64,000 nt of DNA from Aquibacillus kalidii (GTDB taxonomy: Bacteria > Bacillota > Bacilli > Bacillales > Amphibacillaceae), in NCBI RefSeq assembly GCF_014280935.1, contig NZ_JACLZI010000011.1:1-64000 (forward strand), given 5' to 3'. Below the pieces are notes generated by a model. That model worked only from the letters and a program-made list of their open reading frames with translations. It was not told where the DNA came from and searched no databases. The position numbers and the translations under genes were made by a program. Below are positions 8,204-15,781 of this stretch, one piece after another; position 1 is the stretch's first letter, and each line of letters starts with the position of its first letter.

Positions 8204-8626
8204 ATGGCTGTAATACAACATACGGAGGAAGATGTGAAGCTACTTGCACGTCTTATGAGGGCTGAAGCAGAAGGCGACGGCCAACTTGGAATGTTAATGG
8301 TTGGGAACACAGGTGTTAACCGGGTTCGTGGTGATTGCTCTGATTTCAAAGATATCCGTAACGTCAGGGACATGGTTTATCAGAAACCAGGTGGATTTGA
8401 GGCTACAGTCAAAGGCTATTTCTATCAACGAGCTCGTCAGCAAGACATTGATCTGGCTAGAAAGGTGATAAACGGAAAAAAGTATCATCCTGCAAGCGCA
8501 TCGCTATGGTTTTTTAGACCAGAAGGCAGTTGTCCAGCACAATGGTTTGATCAGTGGAATACAGGGAGATATAAAGCTCACTGTTTCTTTGCACCATCAG
8601 AGTCGGATTGTCCAAATGTTTATTAG
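8204..8626 (+). CDS. cwlJ: Spore cortex-lytic enzyme CwlJ
   Basis: A 140-residue cell wall hydrolase of the SleB/CwlJ family, which degrades the spore cortex peptidoglycan in germination. Family features: LLARLMRAEAEGDGQ with the conserved catalytic Glu, VGNTGVNRV, and the C-terminal region ASLWFFRP. Length agrees with CwlJ, which has no signal peptide or binding domain, unlike SleB. The site AGAGAGGTG precedes the ATG. gerQ follows after about 100 bases in the same direction, the usual partner needed to localise CwlJ. Confidence 0.92.
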   Translation: MAVIQHTEEDVKLLARLMRAEAEGDGQLGMLMVGNTGVNRVRGDCSDFKDIRNVRDMVYQKPGGFEATVKGYFYQRARQQDIDLARKVINGKKYHPASASLWFFRPEGSCPAQWFDQWNTGRYKAHCFFAPSESDCPNVY

Positions 8627-8729
8627 TTAGGTTAATGGTTTGGAGGCATCTGCTTACGGAAGCTTCTTTCCATACACCATAAAGCCTTAAAAAAGTTTTA
8701 AGTTTCACATCTTGAAGGGAGAGGTTTAC

Positions 8730-9227
8730 ATGAGCAATGAAGAAAACAGACAAACGCCTGAAGGATATTATCCTGCGTACAATCCAGGAGCACAGGCAGT
8801 ACCAGGGGCGTCTATCGCTCAAGGGCAAGGATATCCAGGGTATAATCCAGGCTATGGTTACGGCCAAACACCACAGCAGGTTCCTTACGGGTATCAACTA
8901 GGAACTCCGATTCCACAAGTACCACAACCAAATGTTCCAGGAATGCTACCAGTAGAAGAATCCTATATCGAAAACATCCTACGTCTTAATAAAGGCAAAC
9001 TAGCAACTGTTTACATGACGTTTGAAAATAACGATCGTTGGAACGCAAAGGTGTTTAAGGGAATTATTGAAGCAGCAGGAAGAGACCACATCATCTTAAG
9101 TGATCCTGAAACAAATAGAAGATACTTATTACTAATGGTTTACTTAGATTACATTACATTTGATGAGGAACTAAATTACGAGTATCCATATGGGGCAGCA
9201 CCAATATCCGCCTACCCACCAAGGTAA
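8730..9227 (+). CDS. gerQ: Spore coat protein GerQ
   Basis: A 165-residue inner coat protein required for CwlJ function. The N-terminal half (to about residue 80) is low complexity and rich in Pro, Gly, Tyr and Gln; the C-terminal half, from ESYIENILRLNKGK to the end, is the conserved GerQ domain. The ATG at 8730 is chosen because GGGAGAGG lies before it; an in-frame TTG at 8712 lacks a site. The order cwlJ-gerQ equals that of B. subtilis (gerQ is ywdL there). Confidence 0.92.
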   Translation: MSNEENRQTPEGYYPAYNPGAQAVPGASIAQGQGYPGYNPGYGYGQTPQQVPYGYQLGTPIPQVPQPNVPGMLPVEESYIENILRLNKGKLATVYMTFENNDRWNAKVFKGIIEAAGRDHIILSDPETNRRYLLLMVYLDYITFDEELNYEYPYGAAPISAYPPR

Positions 9228-9243
9228 CTTAGGTATTAAAAAG

Positions 9244-9283
9244 ACCCTTGCCGCTTTCACGCAGCAAGGGTTTTGATTTTTAC
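9244..9283 (+). terminator. Terminator of gerQ
   Basis: CCCTTGC.G pairs with C.GCAAGGG, then TTTT. Confidence 0.85.
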
Positions 9284-9362
9284 TATTTAGATTTTAACTA
9301 GGATTTGATTTTCAAGTACCAGCTTGTAATCGAAGTGCTTTTTTCAGAAAGGAGGATAATCC

Positions 9363-9611
9363 ATGCGTCACCCGTTTCAAGCATATGTTCAATTACAATA
9401 TTTCACAATGATCATCACCTTAATACTAGGTGCCATTGCACTTATAAATCAAAGTACGTTCCTGGCTCTACTAGGGTGTATAACACTTGCTCTTAGTCTT
9501 GGTTGTGAAGGGTTGGTCGAATGGAAGAAAAAACGAGTACTCCCTTTCGCTCAACAGATAATTAGATCCGTACTAATTGTTATCTTTGTGTGCTATATAT
9601 ACTTTAGGTAA
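9363..9611 (+). CDS. Small two-to-three-helix membrane protein
   Basis: An 82-residue protein with hydrophobic segments at about residues 15-32, 33-49 and 66-81, separated by the charged stretch VEWKKKR. A strong AAAGGAGGAT site lies just before the ATG. Its last eight bases overlap the end of ywdK on the opposite strand. I do not recognise the family; function unknown. Confidence 0.7.
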   Translation: MRHPFQAYVQLQYFTMIITLILGAIALINQSTFLALLGCITLALSLGCEGLVEWKKKRVLPFAQQIIRSVLIVIFVCYIYFR

Positions 9612-9972
9612 ACTTTATTACTGCATATCCTAACAATACCCAACCAATTAAAAAAGCAACTCCACCTAAAGGGGTAATCATAGCAAACATTTTTATCGCT
9701 GTTGTAGAATAGATGTATAAACTACCCGAGAACAATAGAATTCCAACAAAGAAGAACCAACCTGCCGTCACAAACTGAGTCCCTTGAAACTTAGATAGCA
9801 ATAATCCAGTGACGAGCAGGGCCATGGTATGAAACATCTGATAGTTAACTGCCTTCTCCCAAGTGGATAAAGCCTTCTCCGATAATTTCCCTTCTAAACC
9901 GTGTGCACCAAAAGCACCAAGTGCAACTGCTAAAAATCCATTGAGAATACCTAATAATAAAAAGATTTTCAT
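9604..9972 (-). CDS. ywdK: DUF423 membrane protein YwdK
   Basis: A 122-residue protein with four membrane helices. The opening NGFLAVALGAFGAHGL and the mid-part NYQMFHTMALL are typical of the DUF423 family. Function is unknown. It has a GGGAGAGG ribosome binding site and is the last gene of a probable three-gene operon with the symporter and ywdI. Its presence next to gerQ repeats the B. subtilis ywd order. Confidence 0.85.
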   Translation of the reverse strand: MKIFLLLGILNGFLAVALGAFGAHGLEGKLSEKALSTWEKAVNYQMFHTMALLVTGLLLSKFQGTQFVTAGWFFFVGILLFSGSLYIYSTTAIKMFAMITPLGGVAFLIGWVLLGYAVIKFT

Positions 9973-9993
9973 TTTCGCCTCTCCCTTTAACTA

Positions 9994-10305
9994 CTAAAAT
10001 TCAAATATAGAACTACCGTTAGCATCATCATGATCTATTTTATCATTTGAACGAGGCTTATCCACTGTAGGTTTCGCTAGAGATGAACTTAGGTCTCCCA
10101 TCATCTTTCGCAATTCCAATTCTTCACTAGCAGTTTGCGACACTGACTCCATTTTTGAATCCGACTCATCATCTAATAGTAAATCACACATCAGGCGGAT
10201 TGCATGGATGTGCTCACGAAATGAGTGTTTACTGTCCTTACTAACCATGGCCTGTTGTAGTTCTTTATTCATTTTGCTTAGTATTGTTTGGTTACTAATA
10301 GCCAA
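9994..10305 (-). CDS. ywdI: YwdI family protein
   Basis: A 103-residue acidic, helical, soluble protein. The N-terminal region with SFREHIHAIRLMCDLLL is the conserved part; the C-terminal half is polar and probably disordered. It starts with TTG, supported by AAAGGAGG seven bases upstream. The gene starts 15 bases after the symporter stop and is followed by ywdK. Function unknown. Confidence 0.75.
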   Translation of the reverse strand: MAISNQTILSKMNKELQQAMVSKDSKHSFREHIHAIRLMCDLLLDDESDSKMESVSQTASEELELRKMMGDLSSSLAKPTVDKPRSNDKIDHDDANGSSIFEF

Positions 10306-10320
10306 TAGAATTCCTCCTTT

Positions 10321-11658
10321 CTAGCTAAAGAAAATACCATTTATGAAGATAACGATAATAATGATTGGAGCTACAAACCTTATAATAAATAGCCAAAAAT
10401 TCCCGAGTGGTGAATCCTTTAGATCAGTCGCATCCAAAGCCTGTTTCTTCGTAAAGTACCATCCAGCAAAAGCTGCCATCACAAGCCCACCAATTGGCAA
10501 GAAAATATTGGATGCAATATAATCCATTGAGTCCATAATATTTCGCTTCCCTATTGGAGTAATATCCTTCCACTTACCCATTCCTAAAGATACTGCAATA
10601 CCTAAGATAAACATAATTAAGCCAGATAGTACAGATGCTTTTTTTCTACTCCATTTCGTCACTCTAACTAAATAGGCCACTGGTACTTCCAATATTGATA
10701 TAGAAGAAGAGATAGCTGCTAGACTCAATGCTAGAAAGAATAGAATTCCTACTAATCCACCGAATGGCATCTGACTAAAAATATCAGGTAGCGTAATAAA
10801 GACCAATGGTGGACCTGAACTCGGCTCAATATTGAAAGCGAAGACAGCGGGAAAAATAACGATACCCGAAATCACTGCGAAAAGCGTGTCCATGATCCCA
10901 ATGCCTACCGTTGCACTTGGCAAACGATGTTCTTTAGATAAATAACTTCCATAAGTCATCATTGTACCGACGCCTAGGCTTAAGGAGAAAAATGCCTGGC
11001 CTAATGCCGCAATGTAAACAGATGGATCACTAAGAACAGACCAATCCGGGGTAAAAAGGAACCTCACTCCTTCCATTGCGCCATCTAACGTTAAACTATA
11101 TCCAGCCAAAATTAATAATAATATAGCTAGTATCGGCATAAAGATTTTATTAGCAAGTTCAATTCCTTGCTTCACACCAGCTAATACAACAAAGATTGTG
11201 ATAAACATAAATAACCCATGCCAGAATAAAGGCTGATATGTTGTGCTAATAAATGTTTCAAAAGCTGCTCCATATCCCTCAGTGGGTTCAATCGATAGGG
11301 AACCAGTTATATACTCCCATAGATAATAAAGCGCCCACCCAGCAACTACACTATAAAAACTTAAAATTAAAAACGCACTACCAACACCAAGGAAACCTGC
11401 TAAAAACCACGGCTGTTTGGGCGCTAGTGTTTGATAAGAGCCCACAACATCACTTTGTGCTTTTCTTCCAATACTAACTTCTGTTAACAGTAATGGAATA
11501 CCAATAATTAAAATACTAGCTAAGTAGATGATCAAGAATGCTCCTCCACCATTTTCCCCTGCAACATAAGAGAAACGCCATATATTTCCTAATCCAACAG
11601 CTGATCCCATCGCTGCTAGCATAAATCCTAATCTTGATGCCCAATTTTCTCGCTGCAC
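10321..11658 (-). CDS. Sodium-dependent transporter, SNF (NSS) family
   Basis: A 445-residue neurotransmitter:sodium symporter family protein with about eleven membrane helices. The first helix contains the sodium-site signature GLGNIWRFSYVAGENGGGAF, and helix 6 contains ALGQAFFSLSLGVGTMMTYG. Substrates of bacterial members are usually amino acids; the one here is unknown. GTG 11658 is the better start because AAAAGGAG lies eight bases before it, while GTG 11667 overlaps that site. It heads an operon with ywdI and ywdK. Confidence 0.88.
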   Translation of the reverse strand: MQRENWASRLGFMLAAMGSAVGLGNIWRFSYVAGENGGGAFLIIYLASILIIGIPLLLTEVSIGRKAQSDVVGSYQTLAPKQPWFLAGFLGVGSAFLILSFYSVVAGWALYYLWEYITGSLSIEPTEGYGAAFETFISTTYQPLFWHGLFMFITIFVVLAGVKQGIELANKIFMPILAILLLILAGYSLTLDGAMEGVRFLFTPDWSVLSDPSVYIAALGQAFFSLSLGVGTMMTYGSYLSKEHRLPSATVGIGIMDTLFAVISGIVIFPAVFAFNIEPSSGPPLVFITLPDIFSQMPFGGLVGILFFLALSLAAISSSISILEVPVAYLVRVTKWSRKKASVLSGLIMFILGIAVSLGMGKWKDITPIGKRNIMDSMDYIASNIFLPIGGLVMAAFAGWYFTKKQALDATDLKDSPLGNFWLFIIRFVAPIIIIVIFINGIFFS

Positions 11659-11855
11659 AAATTCCACTCCTTTTTATTGATTTGCAATTCTTCTGACCTC
11701 CTTAGTTAGTTGAGGCCATTTTCTTCACTATTGAAATCTTGAATTGTTATAACATATAATTTATCATTTCAATTACTATATTCTACACGAAACATCATTA
11801 AGCTAAAAGTCATATCCCATCATACTTATTTAAAACTAGAATGGAGCGGAGATTA

Positions 11856-12578
11856 ATGGATAAATGGTTTGCAAAAGATTCCACGCAATATTTCGAAATT
11901 TTCTCTTCTAGTCACTTTACAATGCTAATCCTTTACTTTGTTGGAGTACTATTTCTTTTAACCATACTAAAATACAAAGATAAATTCTCCCCCTTACTTC
12001 CTTATATCCAGTGGACGTTATTTAGCTTTTTACTAATGTCTGAAACTTCCTATCAAACTTGGTCGATAGTCAATGGCCTATGGAATCCTAGTGGCTATTT
12101 ACCACTCCATCTTTGTGGTATTGCTTCGCTAATAGCAATGGTAGCTTTAGCAACTAAGAATACACACCTTTCGTACATATGTTTTTTCTTTGGATTAGTC
12201 CCAGCCTTTATGGCATTGGTAACACCAGAGTTACCTTATGACTATCACCATTACCGTTTTTCTAAATTTTTTATCCACCACATGGCTATATCCTGGTCTA
12301 GTCTATTTGTCATGATCATACATGGCAAAAAGTTACACGTGCAAGCTTTAGTAGGTTCATATGGATTACTGGTGTTATATGCATTGGTTACTGGCTATTT
12401 CTTAAACCCTTTATTGGATGCAAACTACTTATTTCTAGCAAATAAGCCTACAGCCAATACGCCATTAGATTTACTAGGCACGGGATTCTGGTACTATATC
12501 AAATTAGGCGCCATTACTTTATTTGTTTTTATTCTACAATTTTGTGGATGGAATTATGTAATAGGTAGGAAAGGGTAA
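11856..12578 (+). CDS. ywaF: TIGR02206-type membrane protein YwaF
   Basis: A 240-residue integral membrane protein with about six or seven helices. Recognisable parts are FEIFSSSHF near the start and PLHLCGIASLIA and FFIHHMAISWSSL in the centre. Family function is unknown. ATG 11856 is chosen because CGGAG lies before it and no site precedes the ATG at 11841. It is divergent from the symporter operon. Confidence 0.82.
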   Translation: MDKWFAKDSTQYFEIFSSSHFTMLILYFVGVLFLLTILKYKDKFSPLLPYIQWTLFSFLLMSETSYQTWSIVNGLWNPSGYLPLHLCGIASLIAMVALATKNTHLSYICFFFGLVPAFMALVTPELPYDYHHYRFSKFFIHHMAISWSSLFVMIIHGKKLHVQALVGSYGLLVLYALVTGYFLNPLLDANYLFLANKPTANTPLDLLGTGFWYYIKLGAITLFVFILQFCGWNYVIGRKG

Positions 12579-12627
12579 AGTTAAGGTAATACAATTAGAC
12601 ATTTTAGCGGTCGTACTTATAAATCAA

Positions 12628-12666
12628 AAAAACTCAGAACCTGTCATAAAGTTTTGAGCTTTTGTT
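12628..12666 (+). terminator. Probable terminator after ywaF
   Basis: CTCA.AAC pairs with GTT.TGAG, followed by CTTTTGTT. The stem is imperfect. Confidence 0.45.
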
Positions 12667-12717
12667 ATGTAATCATTATGTATGATGTGGTTAATACCGG
12701 ACATTTTAACTATTCCA

Positions 12718-12849
12718 TCAATTTGCTTTCAGCTTTTTCTCTTCTTTATGCTGTTGATATAGCCATGCCAGAAATTCTCGTTCCTTTTCGGAAAGCTTTC
12801 GACTCAACTCCTTTTCAACACTATCTACAAAACAAGAGAAGTGATTCAT
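12718..12849 (-). CDS. 43-residue helical protein, function unknown
   Basis: A small gene with a strong ribosome binding site, GGAGGG, nine bases before the ATG. The product is highly charged and predicted helical: it contains VEKELSRKLSEKEREFLAWL and ends KEEKKLKAN. Upstream, in order, lie a promoter (TTGATA, 17 bases, TAAAAT) and a near-perfect cre box between promoter and binding site. I do not recognise a family. The arrangement makes this a carbon-regulated small protein; its partner is not visible. Confidence 0.7.
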   Translation of the reverse strand: MNHFSCFVDSVEKELSRKLSEKEREFLAWLYQQHKEEKKLKAN

Positions 12850-12867
12850 TATATATAACCCTCCTTA

Positions 12868-12882
12868 TTGAAAGCGCTTACC
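12868..12882 (-). promoter_or_regulatory. cre box (CcpA site) in the leader of the small gene
   Basis: TTGAAAGCGCTTACC matches the cre consensus WTGNAANCGNWNNCW at 14 of 15 positions. It lies about 40 bases downstream of the -10, where CcpA would act as a roadblock. Confidence 0.6.
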
Positions 12883-12921
12883 GTTATCTATGTAACAAAA
12901 ACGTTTTACTTATATTGTTAT

Positions 12922-12950
12922 ATTTTACAGTTAAATATGTTCATTATCAA
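12922..12950 (-). promoter_or_regulatory. SigA-type promoter of the 43-residue gene
   Basis: Minus strand TTGATA (12945-12950), 17-base spacer, TAAAAT (12922-12927). Confidence 0.6.
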
Positions 12951-13295
12951 GTGCTTACCAAATTTATGTAATATATTTAAAGTTACCCACCTAGCGTGTT
13001 ACCTATTCCTCCCATCCCAATTAACCTTTACTATTCAACTATAAATATTGGTTGGAATAGTATAAAAGATATAGAAGTCTGATTAACGCATACCCTTTTC
13101 CCTAAATACAAATTACCTAAACCTATTTTTAGAATTTTTTTTACTTGAGGCAGATAGACTATGATAGACTATGCGCTAATAAATTAGCTTTAAAAAAATG
13201 AACTAAGGTTTAAAATTCCGTCAGACGCTTCCCAGTACTAAATTTTTCAACCAGAATGCACGGGGTATCCCCATACATACTGATTAAAAACAGCC
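12951..13295. other. Gene-free AT-rich stretch
   Basis: No supported gene. The only pattern noted is a short direct repeat, GATAGACTAT twice in a row near 13155. The stretch separates the promoter of the small gene from the end of the acyltransferase gene. Confidence 0.5.
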
Positions 13296-14324
13296 TTAAT
13301 GTACATTTGATTCTTTCATGCTTTTTCTTTTCCTTCGCTGTTTTAAGAAAAAAGATTGAAGGATAGAAATCTCCCATTCTATTAATGGTTCCGTCAACGC
13401 AACCACTAGTTTACTAGATAAAAACCACACAATAGTAGCTGTTATCACAACTAACCCTATCCCATCCAAAAATGTGTTAACCTCAATCAAATCATGAACC
13501 CTAAAATACTGGATGAATAAGCCGTGTAGTAGGTAAACATATATAGTTTTTTGGCCCAAATTTGTAAATGAATATTGCTTTTCAGGAATCCAAGCCAGTA
13601 CACTGACAATCATTAATATTGATATAAGGTAAATAGCAAACCGTATCAATCCTCCTAGCTCTGCAGCTCCCATTGACTGATAGGAATGAGATCCTAGTAA
13701 CCAGGAAATAGATAAATCGGGCATAAACAGTAGAAATATGAATGATGTTAAAAGAATAAAGATACTAGCTAATCTTATGAATTTCTGCTTTAACTGGGCT
13801 ATATTCTTCTTCGTACACCAATAGCCTATTAAGAAGAATGGGAAAAAGACAAATGTTCTCGATAAACTAAACGTATGATCAATCATGTCCACATAGCCAA
13901 TGATAATCCCTAACTCAACGGATAGAATGATTCCAAATAAAGGTGGCATCTTTTTAAAACCAATCAATAATAAATGCCAACTAAATAAGCTTACCAAAAA
14001 CCAAAGCGCCCATTGTGGATCATAAAGACTTGATTCCCATTCAGGCTTGCCAATTAGATAATAGTAACCCGTGTATAGTAATTGAAAGAATAGGTATGGA
14101 CCCAATAATTTTTTGGCTAGCTTCCGTAAATAACCGGTAGATGCGCTACCTCTTGCAAAAAAACCACTGACAAATATAAAAGCTGGCATATGGAATAAAT
14201 AAATCCATTTATATAAAACTTCACTAATGTAATATTGCCCCGTGACTGGTTGAATAACATGACCAAATACTACTAAAAAAATTAAAAAGAGCTTCGCATT
14301 ATCAAAGAAAGCTTCCCTTTTCAT
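13296..14324 (-). CDS. Acyltransferase family 3 membrane protein
   Basis: A 342-residue membrane acyltransferase related to OatA and fucose O-acetylase-like enzymes, with about ten hydrophobic helices. The conserved His in LVVFGHVIQP of the first helix and the opening REAFFDNAKLFLIF are typical. Such enzymes acetylate cell-surface polymers or sugars; the acceptor here is unknown. ATG 14324 is preferred: AGAGG lies nine bases before it but touches the ATG at 14333. A 50-bp perfect palindrome lies upstream. Confidence 0.8.
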   Translation of the reverse strand: MKREAFFDNAKLFLIFLVVFGHVIQPVTGQYYISEVLYKWIYLFHMPAFIFVSGFFARGSASTGYLRKLAKKLLGPYLFFQLLYTGYYYLIGKPEWESSLYDPQWALWFLVSLFSWHLLLIGFKKMPPLFGIILSVELGIIIGYVDMIDHTFSLSRTFVFFPFFLIGYWCTKKNIAQLKQKFIRLASIFILLTSFIFLLFMPDLSISWLLGSHSYQSMGAAELGGLIRFAIYLISILMIVSVLAWIPEKQYSFTNLGQKTIYVYLLHGLFIQYFRVHDLIEVNTFLDGIGLVVITATIVWFLSSKLVVALTEPLIEWEISILQSFFLKQRRKRKSMKESNVH

Positions 14325-14454
14325 ATAAATCATCCTCTAAGTTGTAGTTATAATACCATGTGTATAAAGCATTCGATCAATGGTGAACCATTTATATGGT
14401 TTGTAAACAAATTGTAAAAGCATTGTTTCAATTGAAATCAAAATTTTAACAGTT

Positions 14455-14504
14455 TGGAATCTCTATAGGAATAGGTACTAGTACCTATTCCTATAGAGAT
14501 TCCA
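14455..14504. repeat. 50-bp perfect palindrome without loop
   Basis: The two 25-base halves are exact reverse complements; the centre is GGTACTAGTACC and the outer part GAATCTCTATAGG. It lies between the starts-end pair acyltransferase and ku and has no T-run on either side, so it is not a standard terminator. Confidence 0.85.
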
Positions 14505-14689
14505 TTGATATATTCATAACTATCTTTACTTATGAACGTACCTATATGATACGAAATAAGTAGAGTTTTTTTATCATTACTCACTAGGCTGTTTACTAAA
14601 ACCTAATTGTTTTACTAATTTTCCTCAGTCGTTTTAACTGTAAAATCAGCTACTACAGGAAGAGGCATTATATAGATAAAGCAATCCAA

Positions 14690-14722
14690 TAAAAAAATGC
14701 TCTGATCATTGTCAGAACATTT
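14690..14722 (-). terminator. Terminator of ku
   Basis: On the minus strand AATG.TCTGA pairs with TCAGA.CATT, followed by a run of T. Confidence 0.8.
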
Positions 14723-14737
14723 CTCGGATCATAGCAT

Positions 14738-15673
14738 TTATGCTTTTTTCCTTGTAGCTTTCTTTTTGGGGGCCGCAACCTTAGGTTTAGTGAGTTTCTT
14801 TTCCGTTGCTTTCTTCTTAGCTGTAGTCTTTTCTTGTGGTGCAGCATCTTTTTCAGCAGTTGTAGTTTTCTGTTTTGGCTTTTCGGTAGCAGGCTTCGTT
14901 TGTTTTGCTCGATCAAGTGATGCTTCCAACGCCTCCATCAAGTTTGTTACATTTGTCGCAACAGGCTTCTCTTTAGCTGTTGTAGTTTGATCTTGATTTT
15001 TCTTTTCTTCAATTAGATCCAACAAGGATTGACGATACTCATCTTGATATTTTTCAGGGTCAAACTCCGCTGTTAATTGGTCAATGAGCATCTTCGCTGT
15101 ATCTAGCTCTTTTGGTGGGATTTCCGTTTGCTCCGGTACATTGGGTACATCTTGCACATTTCGCACTTCGTCAGGATAATGAATGGTTTCCACGACAAGG
15201 GTATTATCGTACACTCGAATAACTGCCATTTGTTCTTTAGATCGGATAATCATTTTTGCGACACCAATTTTGCCCGTCTCTTGAAGCGCAGCACGGAGAA
15301 GGGAATAAGCTTTTCCTCCACCTTCGTTTGGAGAAAGATAGTAACTTTTTTCAAAGTAAACAGGATCAATTTCTTCTAATTGCACAAAGTCCACAATCTC
15401 CACTGCTTTATCGGTTTGCAGCTCTTGCAATTCATTTAACTCTTCTTCCGTTAACATTACAAATTTATTTTTAGCATATTCATACGCTTTGACAATATCA
15501 TCATTCTTAACTTCAACTTCACACACCGGGCAAATTTTCTCGTATTTTATTGGTGATTGACACTCTTTATGAAGCTGTCTAAGTTTTACATCTTTATTTT
15601 CAGTAGCTGCATGCAGCTTAACAGGTATATTAACAAGGCCAAAACTGATGGTTCCTTTCCACATTGTATGCAT
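14738..15673 (-). CDS. ku: Non-homologous end-joining protein Ku
   Basis: A 311-residue bacterial Ku, which binds double-strand DNA ends as a homodimer and recruits LigD. The core begins MHTMWKGTISFGLVNIPVK and contains LHKECQSPIKYEKICPVCE, typical of the family. From about residue 240 the protein turns into a Lys/Ala/Thr-rich tail made of short blocks such as PKKKATRKK, which probably adds DNA contacts. AAGGAGG lies ten bases before the ATG. It is divergent from ligD with about 110 bases between them. Confidence 0.95.
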   Translation of the reverse strand: MHTMWKGTISFGLVNIPVKLHAATENKDVKLRQLHKECQSPIKYEKICPVCEVEVKNDDIVKAYEYAKNKFVMLTEEELNELQELQTDKAVEIVDFVQLEEIDPVYFEKSYYLSPNEGGGKAYSLLRAALQETGKIGVAKMIIRSKEQMAVIRVYDNTLVVETIHYPDEVRNVQDVPNVPEQTEIPPKELDTAKMLIDQLTAEFDPEKYQDEYRQSLLDLIEEKKNQDQTTTAKEKPVATNVTNLMEALEASLDRAKQTKPATEKPKQKTTTAEKDAAPQEKTTAKKKATEKKLTKPKVAAPKKKATRKKA

Positions 15674-15781
15674 GTTAGTTGAACCTCCTTTTTAGTTAGA
15701 TTGTGCAGAATCCTTTGTTTTATGTTTTATGAAAAGAATAATAAGTTTCAGTAGGAGTAAAACTAAAGCTGAGGTGTTGAT

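Noticed and set aside
12654-12971. A 105-codon frame on the plus strand.
   Set aside because: It lies antisense to the small gene with promoter, cre box and binding site, and has no binding site itself.
14709-14990. A 93-codon plus-strand frame.
   Set aside because: It is antisense to the low-complexity tail of ku; the hydrophobic look is a result of the Lys codons read backwards.
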